A stretch of DNA of 38,887 nt from Thiopseudomonas sp. (GTDB lineage: Bacteria; Pseudomonadota; Gammaproteobacteria; Pseudomonadales; Pseudomonadaceae). Shown piece after piece: positions 1 through 8,359 of the stretch (positions are counted from its first letter, which is position 1; each line of letters opens with the position of its first letter). The notes under the pieces are model-generated. The model saw only the letters and a list, made by a program, of their open reading frames with translations. It was not told the origin of the DNA and did no database searches. The translations under genes were made by a program, and so were the position numbers. Location: assembly GCA_018384595.1 (NCBI GenBank), contig JAHAYO010000084.1:1-38887 (forward strand), given 5' to 3'.

Positions 1-2
1 TG

Positions 3-1070
3 TATTACCGTTTTCTGGCGCAGGTGGGGACAACCGGTTGCCGGCATGTGGTGATTGTGGGCGGCAACCATGATTCGCCCACGTTTCTGGATGCGCCGGC
101 CGGCTTGCTGCGGGCGCTGGACGTGCATGTGGTGGGGCAGGCGCTGGCCGAGCCGGCGGATCAGCTGCTGCTGTTGCGTGATGCAGCGGGCCAGCCAGAG
201 CTGTTGGTGTGTGCGGTGCCTTACCTGCGTGATCGTGATATCCGTCAGGCTGAAGCGGGCGAAAGCATCCGCGACAAAGAACAAAAACTGCTGGATGGCA
301 TTCGCGAGCATTACGCAGCCATTGGCGAGGCGGCGCTGGCGTTGAACGCACAGCTGGCGCAGCCGGTGCCGGTGTTGGCGACTGGACATCTGTTTGCCGC
401 CGGCGGGCAAACGTTGGACGGTGACGGAGTGCGCGAGCTGTATGTCGGCTCGTTGGCCCATGTGCATGCCGGTGTGTTTCCCGAATGTTTTGATTATGTG
501 GCGCTGGGCCATTTGCATGTACCGCAGGCGGTGGGCGGCCAGCCGCACATTCGCTACAGCGGTTCGCCGCTGCCGATGGGTTTTGGCGAGGCACGCCAGC
601 AAAAAAGCGTGTGCAAAGTCAGCTTTGCCGCCGGCAGCCGCGAACCGCAGATTGAGTTGGTGGACATTCCGGTGTTTCAAAAACTAGAGCGCATCCGTGG
701 CGATTTAGAGCACATTAACGGCAAACTGCAGCAATTACGCGCACTGGAGCAGCCGGTTTGGTTAGAAATCACCTATGAGGGCGATGCCCTTATCACTGAT
801 CTGCGCGAGCAACTGGAGCAGCAGGTGGAAGGCAGTGCGTTGGAGATTTTGCGTATTCGTAATGCGCGTATCAGCCAGCAGGTGCTGGTGCAAAATGCCA
901 GCGAAGAAACGCTGGATGATCTGAGCGAGCAGGACGTGTTTGTGCGCTGTTTGGATGCCCATCAGATACCGCAGGAACAGCGGGAGGCATTATTGAGCAG
1001 CTATCAGCAGGTGCTGAGCGCTTTGCACGATGATGACGGCATGGCCGAAGCGCAAGGGGGCCAGCCATGA
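3..1070 (+). CDS. sbcD: Exonuclease subunit SbcD (5' truncated by window edge)
   Basis: Mn-dependent phosphoesterase/nuclease subunit of the SbcCD (Mre11-Rad50 type) complex, which cuts DNA hairpins and processes protein-blocked or broken ends. The frame is open from base 3 and reads YYRFLAQVGTTGCRHVVIVGG before the GNHD motif, so the internal GTG at 24 is not the start. About 60 N-terminal residues, carrying the DxH and GDxxD metal motifs, lie outside the window by comparison with the family length of about 400. Visible motifs are GGNHDSP, ATGHLFA and ALGHLHVPQ, the last three phosphoesterase metal or active-site motifs. The C-terminal part matches the SbcD cap and SbcC-binding region. The stop overlaps the sbcC start by ATGA, which implies translational coupling. 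Identification is firm. Confidence 0.96.
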   Translation, partial: YYRFLAQVGTTGCRHVVIVGGNHDSPTFLDAPAGLLRALDVHVVGQALAEPADQLLLLRDAAGQPELLVCAVPYLRDRDIRQAEAGESIRDKEQKLLDGIREHYAAIGEAALALNAQLAQPVPVLATGHLFAAGGQTLDGDGVRELYVGSLAHVHAGVFPECFDYVALGHLHVPQAVGGQPHIRYSGSPLPMGFGEARQQKSVCKVSFAAGSREPQIELVDIPVFQKLERIRGDLEHINGKLQQLRALEQPVWLEITYEGDALITDLREQLEQQVEGSALEILRIRNARISQQVLVQNASEETLDDLSEQDVFVRCLDAHQIPQEQREALLSSYQQVLSALHDDDGMAEAQGGQP

Positions 1071-4000
1071 AAATCTTGCAACTGCGCTTTGCCAACCTCA
1101 ATTCGCTGACCGGTGAATGGCACATTGATTTTACCGATCCAGCCTTTGTCGCCGAGGGCATCTTTGCCATCACCGGCCCCACCGGAGCCGGCAAATCGAC
1201 CATTTTGGATGCTATTTGTCTGGCGCTGTACGGACGCACGCCACGGCTGGGCAAGATCACCAAAAGCAGCAACGAAATCATGTCGCGCCAGACCGGCGAG
1301 TGCTTTGCTGAGCTGAGCTTTGCTACCGCCCAGGGCCATTACCGCTGCCACTGGAGCCAGCACCGCTCTCGACGCAAAGCCAGTGGCGAGCTGCAACAGC
1401 CCAAACAAGAAATTGCCAACGCAACCACGGGCGAGCTGCTAGAGAGCAAGCTGCGCGAGGTAGAAGAGGCGGTGATACGCATTACCGGCATGGATTTTGA
1501 GCGCTTTACCCGCTCGGTACTGCTGGCACAGGGGGGCTTTGCCGCCTTTTTACAGGCTGCCCCCGATGCCCGTGCCCCCATTTTGGAACAGATCACGGGC
1601 ACCGCGATTTACAGCCGCATCTCGATGCGGGTGCACGACTGGCAGCGCGAACAGCGTGATCAGTTGCGCGAGCTGGAGGCGCAGCTAGCCGGTATCCGCT
1701 TGCTGTCGGCGGATGAAGAACAGGCGCTGAGCGCAGCGCTGGCCAGCGACAGCGCAGCTGAACAGCACGCGGCAGCACAGCACACACAGCTGCAGCACGC
1801 CCTGCAGGGGCAGCAGGAGCTGCTACAGCTGCAACAAACCCTTGAGCAGCTGCAGCAGCAGTTGCAGCAGCTGGAAGCGCAGCGGGAACAGTTTGCGCCA
1901 CAGCGTAGCCGGTTGGCGCTGGCGCTGCAGGCCGCCGAACTGGAAGCACCTTTGGCCGCCCTGAATGCACTACGGAGTGAACAAGCGGGCAACCGCACGC
2001 AGTTGGCGCAGGAACACCAGGCGTTGCCGGCGCTGACTGAGGCGGCTCAGCAAGCCAAGGCCATCGGCCAGACACTGGATACACAGGTGCAGGCTGCCCG
2101 CAGCGCCTTACAGCAGGCGCAGCCAGTGCTCAAACAGGTGCGAGCGCTGGATGTACAGCTTGCGCAGCAGGCCGAGCGCCTGCACGAACTGCAGCAAGCG
2201 GCAGATAACGAACAGCGGCAGGCGCAGGCATTGCGCACGCAACAGGACCAGCAACAGCAGCGGCTGGAACAGCAACGCAGCCAGCAACAGGAGCTAGCCG
2301 ACTGGCTGCAACAACACAGTGCCGACCAGTGGCTGGTCAGCGGGCTGGCCGGTATCGAACAGCAACTGACGCAACTGCAACAGCAGCGCATGCAAGTCAG
2401 TCAGCTGCACCAACGCCAGCAGCAGGCACAAAACGGGCTGCAACAGGCCGCGCAGCAGTTGCAACAACAGCATCAGCGCCGCCTACGCAGCCAGCACCAG
2501 TTGCAACAGGGCATAGCCGCGCTGGCAGAACGACAGGCTGCGCTGCAAACGCTGTTGGAGGGGCGTCAGTTGCGTGACTACCGCAGCGACCGTGATCACC
2601 TGCTGGACAAGCGCGCCCTGCAGGCCCACATCCAGAGCCTAGAAGCGCAGCGCCGGCAGCTGCATGAGGGCCAGCCTTGCCCGCTGTGCGGAGCGTGCGA
2701 GCATCCCTATGCGCAGGGGCAACTGCCGCAGCTGGACAGCTTGGCGTCCGACATTGCCGCCGTGGAGCAGCGCATCCAACAGATCGAGCAACAACAGGAA
2801 CAGTGTCAGCAACAGGAGCAGGCCAACCAGCAACTGCAGGCGGCCTGTGCCGAAGTGGAGGTGGCCGGCTTGGCCGCCCAAGCAGAGCTAGAGCTTAAAC
2901 AGCAGGCGCTGGACGCCCTTTGTCTGCAATACGAGGGCCAGCACGAGCAGCTGGAACGCCTGCAATACCAGCTTGATCAATCTTTGCAGCCGCTGGGCGT
3001 GCAGTTTGCGGGCGATATCAACGCACTGCTACAGCAGCTGCGCCAGCGCCAAAGCGACTGGCAAAGTCGCCAGCAGCTCAAGCAGCAACTGGACAGCAGC
3101 CAAGGCAGCTTGCAGGCAGAAATCAGCCGCTTGCAGTCGCTGGCCGACTGGCACCAGCAGCAGTGGCAGGCACAACAGGCGCAGCTTGAACAGCAGCAAA
3201 GCCAGCAGCAACACAGCCGTGAACAGCGCCAGCAGCTATACGGCGACCGACAGCCAGATGCAGAGGAACTGCGGCTGCAACAGGCACTGGAGCAGGCTTT
3301 CGGGCAGCTTGAGCAACACCGCTTGCAGCTCCAGCAGCTGGAACAGCAACAGGCCACCGCCGCCGACCGTATCCGGCAGCTGGAACAGCGCCTGCAGGAG
3401 CAGGACGCCGCGCTGCTGCAACAGCAGACGGCCTTGCAGCAGAGGCTGACCGGCAGCGGGTTTGCCGATGAAGCCGCGCTGACCGCTGCCCTATTGCCCG
3501 CTGCCGAGCGCCAGGCCCTGCAGCAGCAGGCGCAGCAGCTGGACGATGCCCACACCCGCCTAACCGCCCGCCTGCAGGACAGCCAACAGCGCCAGCAAGC
3601 ACGTCAACAGCAGCAAACCAGCGAACACACGCTGGAACAGCTGCAGGCCGCCTGCCAACAGAGCGACAGCGCGCTGCAAGCCCTGCGCGAGCGGTTGGCG
3701 ACCCTGCGCTATCAGCTGGACGAAAACGCCAAAGCCAAACACAGCCAGCAGGCCCAGCAGCAGGCACTGTTGGCGCAGCAGCTTGAATGCAAGCGCTGGG
3801 ATGCGCTGCATGCGCTGATCGGCTCTGCGGATGGCAAAAAATTTCGCAACTTTGCTCAGGGTTTGACCTTCGAGTTGATGGTCGGCCATGCCAACCGCAC
3901 CCTGCAGCACATGAGCGACCGTTATCTGCTGGTGCGTGACAGCAACGAGCCGCTGGAGCTGAACGTGGTGGACACCTATCAGGCCGGCGAAATTCGTTCG

Positions 4001-4315
4001 ACCAAAAACCTGTCCGGCGGCGAGAGCTTTATTGTCAGTCTGGCGCTGGCGCTGGGGCTGTCACGCATGGCCAGCCAAAATGTGCGGGTGGACTCGCTGT
4101 TTCTGGATGAGGGCTTCGGCACGCTGGACGAAGAAGCGCTGGATGTGGCGCTGGATACCCTGGCCAGCCTGCAGCAGGACGGCAAGCTGATTGGGGTGAT
4201 TTCCCATGTGCAGGCGCTGAAAGAGCGGGTGGCGACCCAGATAGCGGTGCGACCGCAAAATGGTGGCCGCAGCCGGCTGGATGGGCCGGGCTGTAGTCGT
4301 AGTGATGCGTCGTAA
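1067..4315 (+). CDS. sbcC: Exonuclease subunit SbcC (Rad50-like SMC ATPase)
   Basis: ATPase and DNA-tethering subunit of the SbcCD nuclease; 1082 residues, close to the family's usual 1050. Walker A GPTGAGKST is at residues 37-45. Two long glutamine-rich coiled coils flank the zinc hook CPLC (Cys538 and Cys541). The ABC signature LSGGE is at 982-986, and Walker B LFLDEGFGTLD has Asp1014-Glu1015. The coiled-coil arms are exceptionally rich in Gln, Leu and Ala, written with dense CAG/CTG codons, so long open frames appear in all other phases; these are shadows. ATGA overlap with sbcD. The last ~15 residues (GGRSRLDGPGCSRSDAS) are low-complexity and probably lineage-specific. No terminator with a T-tract is seen downstream. 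Confidence 0.97.
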   Translation: MKILQLRFANLNSLTGEWHIDFTDPAFVAEGIFAITGPTGAGKSTILDAICLALYGRTPRLGKITKSSNEIMSRQTGECFAELSFATAQGHYRCHWSQHRSRRKASGELQQPKQEIANATTGELLESKLREVEEAVIRITGMDFERFTRSVLLAQGGFAAFLQAAPDARAPILEQITGTAIYSRISMRVHDWQREQRDQLRELEAQLAGIRLLSADEEQALSAALASDSAAEQHAAAQHTQLQHALQGQQELLQLQQTLEQLQQQLQQLEAQREQFAPQRSRLALALQAAELEAPLAALNALRSEQAGNRTQLAQEHQALPALTEAAQQAKAIGQTLDTQVQAARSALQQAQPVLKQVRALDVQLAQQAERLHELQQAADNEQRQAQALRTQQDQQQQRLEQQRSQQQELADWLQQHSADQWLVSGLAGIEQQLTQLQQQRMQVSQLHQRQQQAQNGLQQAAQQLQQQHQRRLRSQHQLQQGIAALAERQAALQTLLEGRQLRDYRSDRDHLLDKRALQAHIQSLEAQRRQLHEGQPCPLCGACEHPYAQGQLPQLDSLASDIAAVEQRIQQIEQQQEQCQQQEQANQQLQAACAEVEVAGLAAQAELELKQQALDALCLQYEGQHEQLERLQYQLDQSLQPLGVQFAGDINALLQQLRQRQSDWQSRQQLKQQLDSSQGSLQAEISRLQSLADWHQQQWQAQQAQLEQQQSQQQHSREQRQQLYGDRQPDAEELRLQQALEQAFGQLEQHRLQLQQLEQQQATAADRIRQLEQRLQEQDAALLQQQTALQQRLTGSGFADEAALTAALLPAAERQALQQQAQQLDDAHTRLTARLQDSQQRQQARQQQQTSEHTLEQLQAACQQSDSALQALRERLATLRYQLDENAKAKHSQQAQQQALLAQQLECKRWDALHALIGSADGKKFRNFAQGLTFELMVGHANRTLQHMSDRYLLVRDSNEPLELNVVDTYQAGEIRSTKNLSGGESFIVSLALALGLSRMASQNVRVDSLFLDEGFGTLDEEALDVALDTLASLQQDGKLIGVISHVQALKERVATQIAVRPQNGGRSRLDGPGCSRSDAS

Positions 4316-4386
4316 GTCATTGTATTACTGATAATGTTTTGACTGGGGTTGCAGTGGCAATCCCGTAGCCCAATGAGGAACCTGTG

Positions 4387-4839
4387 ATGCAAATCTGGAT
4401 TGATGCCGATGCCTGCCCGCGCTTGGCGCGGGATTTGGTGGTGCGCTTTGCCCTCAAACGCAAGCTGCAGGTGGTGATGGTGGCGGGCCAGCCCCAGCAA
4501 AAACCGGCGTTTGCCTGTGTGCAGCTGGTGGTGGTGCCCAGCGGGCCGGATGCTGCTGACGACCATATAGTCGAGCAGGCACAGCCGGGTGATCTGGTCA
4601 TCTGCAGCGACATCCCGCTGGCCGACCGCCTGCTGAAAAAAGGCGTGGCGGCGCTGGACCCGCGCGGGCGCGAGTTCACCGAAAAAAACATGGGCGAGCG
4701 GCTGGCCACCCGCAACCTGCTGGCCGACCTGCGCGACAGCGGGCAGATCAACAGCGGTGGGCAGAGCGCTTACGGTGAACGCGACAAACAACAGTTTGCT
4801 AACGCGCTGGACCGCCTGCTGGCGCGACTGGCGGTTTAG
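4387..4839 (+). CDS. yaiI: YaiI/UPF0178 (DUF188) family protein
   Basis: A 150-residue protein opening with MQIWIDADACP, the hallmark of the UPF0178/YaiI family, whose fold resembles PIN-like nucleases. Also visible are the conserved GDLVICSDIPLADRLLKKG segment (an acidic pair typical of the family) and the LDPRG(R)xFT motif. The biochemical function is not established. The start at 4387 is chosen because GAGGAA (4375-4380) sits 6 bases upstream; a GTG one codon earlier would be too close. It lies 71 bases after sbcC on the same strand. It converges on the Na/Pi transporter gene across a 115-base gap containing nested inverted repeats. Confidence 0.9.
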   Translation: MQIWIDADACPRLARDLVVRFALKRKLQVVMVAGQPQQKPAFACVQLVVVPSGPDAADDHIVEQAQPGDLVICSDIPLADRLLKKGVAALDPRGREFTEKNMGERLATRNLLADLRDSGQINSGGQSAYGERDKQQFANALDRLLARLAV

Positions 4840-4849
4840 GCGGCTTGTG

Positions 4850-4938
4850 AGGGGCAGCGTGTTAGGGGCCGACGCACCGCCTGCGGGCTTTCCAGCGCCG
4901 ACTCGCGTCAGTCCCCCCGCTTGCAGAGGGCTGCCCCT
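4850..4938. repeat. Nested inverted repeats in a convergent intergenic gap
   Basis: AGGGGCAGC at 4850-4858 is exactly complementary to GCTGCCCCT at 4930-4938. Inside it, GACGC (4871-4875) pairs with GCGTC (4905-4909), flanked by a G-run (4865-4868) opposite a C-run (from 4913). Together they could form one long imperfect hairpin between the yaiI stop and the oppositely oriented Na/Pi gene stop. No T-tract follows on either strand, so it is not a standard intrinsic terminator. It may protect mRNA 3' ends or be a fragment of a dispersed palindrome. Confidence 0.5.
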
Positions 4939-4954
4939 GTGCTGGGCTCAGGAC

Positions 4955-6655
4955 TCAGGGCAACAACAGGTCGCTGGATGCGTCCTGCGAGTTAGCGGGT
5001 GCTCTATCCAGTGGCCGGAGCGACGGCTGCGTCAGCTCACCGGCGGCTTCCAGCGCCGGATAGGCGGTCGAGCAGATATGCGAGTGAATGCGCTTAAGGT
5101 CGCGCAGAATATCCAGATGCAGTGAGCTGGTTTCCAGACTCTCTACCCGCTGCTGGCGCAGGCGTTCGATATGGTTTTCTGCGGCACGAAACTCCAGATC
5201 GCGGATGCGGGTTTTTTGTGCCAGCAGCATGCGCGCCGAGGCGACATCGCCGGAAAAAAACACACTCATGGCCAGGCGCAGGTTGTCTTGCACGGCGCGG
5301 TGGATTTCGCGCAGTTCGCGCGCGCCTTCGTCAGAAAACTGCAGGTGTTTCTTGATTTTCTTGCTGGCCAGTTCCATCAGGTTTTTGTCGATGATGTCGC
5401 CGATATGTTCCAGATTGATGGCCAGACTCAGAATTTCCATGGCGCGGCGGCTTTGCCGATCATCCATTGCCGCTTGGCTGAGCTTGATCACATACAGTTT
5501 GATGCTTTCATGCAGCTGGTCTACGGCATCATCCATCGTCGAAATGCGTGTGACCAGTTTGCGGTCGTTGGTCATCAGGGCGGTGATGCTGTCTTGCAAC
5601 ATGCGCTCAATGATGTCGCCCATACGCATGCTTTCGCGCGCGGCGTTGGCCAGTGCAATGCTGGGTATGTCGAGGGATTGATGGTCCAGATAGAGCGCGC
5701 GGCCGGGGTCGTTTTCGTTGTCGGCGTCGGGCAGCAGGCGCTCCATCAATCGCGCAATCAGCCCCAGCGGCAGAATAAACACCAGCGCCATCACCAGATT
5801 GAACAGCACATGAAAGTTGGCGATCAGCCGCGCGGGGCTGTCGTCCATACCCAGCATGACCTCGGCCAGCAGGGGCAGCAGTGGCACAAAAATCACGCAG
5901 CCCAGCAAACGGTTGAGCAGATTACCCAGCGGCATGCGCCGGTGGGCGGGGTTCTGGCTGCCCATGCCCTCTAGCAGCGGGTTGAGGGCGCTGCCCAGAT
6001 TGGCACCGAGCACCAGTGCCAGCGCGGCCAGCGGCGTAACCAGCCCAGCGCTGGCCAGTGACATAAACAGCAACACGGTTGCCACGCTTGAATGGGCGGC
6101 CCAGGTCAGCACCGCGCCCAGCAGTACCGCCATCAGCGGATCGCTGGTGATGGCTCCCAGCAGCTCGTGGGCAATGTGTGACTGGGCAATCGGGTCAAGG
6201 CTACTGACCAGCATCTCCAGCGCCAGCAGGATCAACCCCAGACCAATGCCGACTCGGCCCAAGTCTTTGATCATGGTTTTTTTGCTGCGTTTAAAGGCCA
6301 AAAAACCCAGCAGCAATAGGGTGGGTGCAAAGGCCGAGGTATCAAACGACAGCACCTGCACAATTAACGTGGTGCCGACGTTAGCGCCCAGCATCACCGC
6401 CAGTGCCGGTGCCAGTGCCACCAGCCCCGAAGCGCTAAATGAGCTAAGCATCATGGCGGTGGCGGTGCTGCTTTGCAGAATAGCGGTGACGCCCATGCCG
6501 GCTAGAAAGGCGGGCAAGCGCCGGCGCAACGCCTTACCTAGAAAGCGGCGCAGCCGCGCACCAAAGGCGCGCACGATGCCGCTGTTGACCATGTGCAGGC
6601 CCCACAGCAGCAGGGCCACGCCACCGGCCAGGTTGAGTATCACGGTTATGCCCAT
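4955..6655 (-). CDS. Na+/phosphate cotransporter family protein with PhoU-like domain
   Basis: 566 residues; inner-membrane protein of the NptA/YjbB type (Na_Pi_cotrans, PF02690, in two inverted halves) with a C-terminal PhoU-like helical domain from about residue 330. Visible are the N-terminal helix GGVALLLWGLHMVNSG, the first-half signature QSSTATAMMLSSFSASG, ANVGTTLIVQVLSF, and the second-half counterpart WAAHSSVATVLLFMSLASAG followed by ANLGSALNPLL. The family moves phosphate with sodium, in bacteria often implicated in phosphate efflux. The PhoU part (ERMLQDSITALM, NLEHIGDIIDKNLMEL) probably regulates or binds metal and phosphate. Monocistronic as far as can be seen: 135 bases separate it from the next minus-strand gene. 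The direction of transport cannot be read from the sequence. Confidence 0.92.
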   Translation of the reverse strand: MGITVILNLAGGVALLLWGLHMVNSGIVRAFGARLRRFLGKALRRRLPAFLAGMGVTAILQSSTATAMMLSSFSASGLVALAPALAVMLGANVGTTLIVQVLSFDTSAFAPTLLLLGFLAFKRSKKTMIKDLGRVGIGLGLILLALEMLVSSLDPIAQSHIAHELLGAITSDPLMAVLLGAVLTWAAHSSVATVLLFMSLASAGLVTPLAALALVLGANLGSALNPLLEGMGSQNPAHRRMPLGNLLNRLLGCVIFVPLLPLLAEVMLGMDDSPARLIANFHVLFNLVMALVFILPLGLIARLMERLLPDADNENDPGRALYLDHQSLDIPSIALANAARESMRMGDIIERMLQDSITALMTNDRKLVTRISTMDDAVDQLHESIKLYVIKLSQAAMDDRQSRRAMEILSLAINLEHIGDIIDKNLMELASKKIKKHLQFSDEGARELREIHRAVQDNLRLAMSVFFSGDVASARMLLAQKTRIRDLEFRAAENHIERLRQQRVESLETSSLHLDILRDLKRIHSHICSTAYPALEAAGELTQPSLRPLDRAPANSQDASSDLLLP

Positions 6656-6790
6656 GGGGAATGTCCGGCTGCGGGAGGAACAAGAATGCTTTGCATCCTA
6701 ACACTTGCTGGTCGGGTGCTGTGTACGACGTCTGTATGAGCAACAGCCGCGTACCGGCGCTGAGCAGCCGGGACGAGGGTGTGGCAGGGC

Positions 6791-8284
6791 TTATTTTTTG
6801 CCCATCAGCGAGCCTAGAATGCCGCGCACGATCTGGCGGCTGATCTGGTTGGTGGCCTGGCGTATGGTGCTCTGTACTACCTTGCCAGCAAGATCGCCCA
6901 GCACGCCGCCGGCTGCATGGGTTGCGCCTTTGGTGGCGGCTTTTTTAACCGGTGCAGTTTTTTCAGGGGCTTTGGCTTCTTGCGCGGCACGTTCGGCACG
7001 TTCGGTGAGAATTTCGTAGGCGGATTGGCGGTCAATCGGCTTGTCATAGCGCATGCCCAGCGGCGACTGACGCAGAATCTGTGCCCGTTCACCTTCGGTC
7101 AGCGGCCCGATCCGTGACTGCGGCGGTGCTATTGCCACCTGTTGCACTATGCTGGGCGTGCCCTTGTCTTCCAGGGTGGCAAACAGCGCCTCGCCAATGC
7201 CCAGCTCGGTCAGCTCTTGCAGGGTGTTGAAATCGGGGTTGGGGCGGAAACCATCGGCCACCGCCTTGAGCGATTTTTGCTCTTTGGCGGTAAAGGCGCG
7301 CAGGCCGTGTTGTACACGCAGGCCCAGTTGCGCCAGCACCGCATCAGGCAGGTCGGACGGCGACTGGGTGACGAAATACACGCCTACGCCCTTGGAGCGG
7401 ATCAGCCGTACCACTTGCTCAATGCGGTCTTGCAGTGCCTTGGGCGTGCCCTTGAACAGCAGGTGCGCCTCATCAAAGAACAGCGCCAACAAGGGTTTGT
7501 CGGCATCACCGCGCTCGGGCAATTGCTCAAACAGCTCCGACAGCAACCAGAACAGGAAGGTGGCGTACAGCTTGGGCGCTTCGTGTACCAGCCGGCTGCC
7601 GTCCAGTATATGGATGGTGCCGCGCCCGTCGACTGACGGTTGCAGGATGTCGCCCAGTTGCAGCGCCGGCTCGCCAAAGAACTGATCGGCTTGTTGTTGC
7701 TCCAGCGTGGCCAGTTTGCGCAGCAGCGCATTGGCCGACTGGCGGGTAAACAGCGCGCTGTCGTCAGCCAGCGCCTCGGGGTTGTCGAGCAGGTGGCTGA
7801 TCATCGCCTTGAGGTCTTTCATGTCAAGCAGCAACAAGCCTTCGCGGTCGGCGACCTTGAAGGTGGCATGCAGCACCGCCTGCTGGGCATCGGTCAGCTC
7901 CAGCAGGTTGGCCAGCAGCAGCGGGCCCATGTCGCTGATGGTGGTGCGCAGCGGGTGGCCCTGTTTGGCAAACACATCCCAGAAACACACCGGATAACCT
8001 TTGGGCGTGTGCTGCAGCCAGTCCATGCCGGCAATGCGCTCGGCGATCTTGCCACTCGGGCTGCCGGCGGTGGCAATGCCGCTCAGGTCACCCTTCACGT
8101 CGGCGGCAAATACAGTCACGCCGGCGTCACTGAATTCTTCCACCAGCCGCTGCAGGGTGACGGTTTTACCGGTGCCGGTGGCGCCGGCAATGATGCCGTG
8201 GCGGTTGGCCAGGCGCAGCGAATGGCCGATGGGGTCACGGGTCAGCAGGTTTTCACCCAGGGTCAACAGGCGGCTGGTAGTCAT
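6791..8284 (-). CDS. HerA-like (DUF853/YjgR) P-loop ATPase
   Basis: 498 residues from the ATG at 8284 (MTTSRLLTLGENLL); an in-frame start 48 bases upstream would add a non-conserved tail. Family: YjgR/DUF853, related to the HerA/FtsK superfamily of DNA-translocating ATPases. Walker A GATGTGKT is at residues 34-41, followed by VFAADVKGDLSGIA. Further motifs are LLALFFDEAHLLFKG (Walker B, DEAH), GVGVYFVTQSPSDLPDAVL (sensor-like) and LGLRVQHGLRAFT. The C-terminal ~80 residues are Lys/Ala-rich and end in a hydrophobic/basic helix. The cellular role of YjgR is unknown, and no NurA partner lies nearby. The gene upstream on the same strand ends with a strong terminator at 8331-8359, so this gene is a separate unit. 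Confidence 0.92.
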   Translation of the reverse strand: MTTSRLLTLGENLLTRDPIGHSLRLANRHGIIAGATGTGKTVTLQRLVEEFSDAGVTVFAADVKGDLSGIATAGSPSGKIAERIAGMDWLQHTPKGYPVCFWDVFAKQGHPLRTTISDMGPLLLANLLELTDAQQAVLHATFKVADREGLLLLDMKDLKAMISHLLDNPEALADDSALFTRQSANALLRKLATLEQQQADQFFGEPALQLGDILQPSVDGRGTIHILDGSRLVHEAPKLYATFLFWLLSELFEQLPERGDADKPLLALFFDEAHLLFKGTPKALQDRIEQVVRLIRSKGVGVYFVTQSPSDLPDAVLAQLGLRVQHGLRAFTAKEQKSLKAVADGFRPNPDFNTLQELTELGIGEALFATLEDKGTPSIVQQVAIAPPQSRIGPLTEGERAQILRQSPLGMRYDKPIDRQSAYEILTERAERAAQEAKAPEKTAPVKKAATKGATHAAGGVLGDLAGKVVQSTIRQATNQISRQIVRGILGSLMGKK

Positions 8285-8330
8285 GGCAAGTCTCGTGTTT
8301 GGATCAGTTAAAAGTGCGGGGCAGCTTAGC

Positions 8331-8359
8331 AAAAAATAGCGGCCACGGCTGCGGCCGCT
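8331..8359 (-). terminator. Intrinsic terminator of the DUF898-M48 operon
   Basis: On the minus strand AGCGGCC (8359-8353) and GGCCGCT (8344-8338) form a perfect 7-bp GC stem with an 8-base loop, followed by A and six T (8336-8331). It begins immediately after the stop codon of the M48 peptidase gene. Confidence 0.85.

Noticed and set aside
1593..3767. Long open frames on the minus strand inside sbcC, rich in Cys, Ala and Ser
   Set aside because: They are reverse and shifted readings of the CAG/CTG-rich coiled-coil sequence, with low-complexity translations and no RBS or family match.
4316..4386. Hairpin GGGGTTGC / GCAATCCC after sbcC as a terminator
   Set aside because: No T-tract follows, and yaiI has its SD just downstream, so read-through is as likely.
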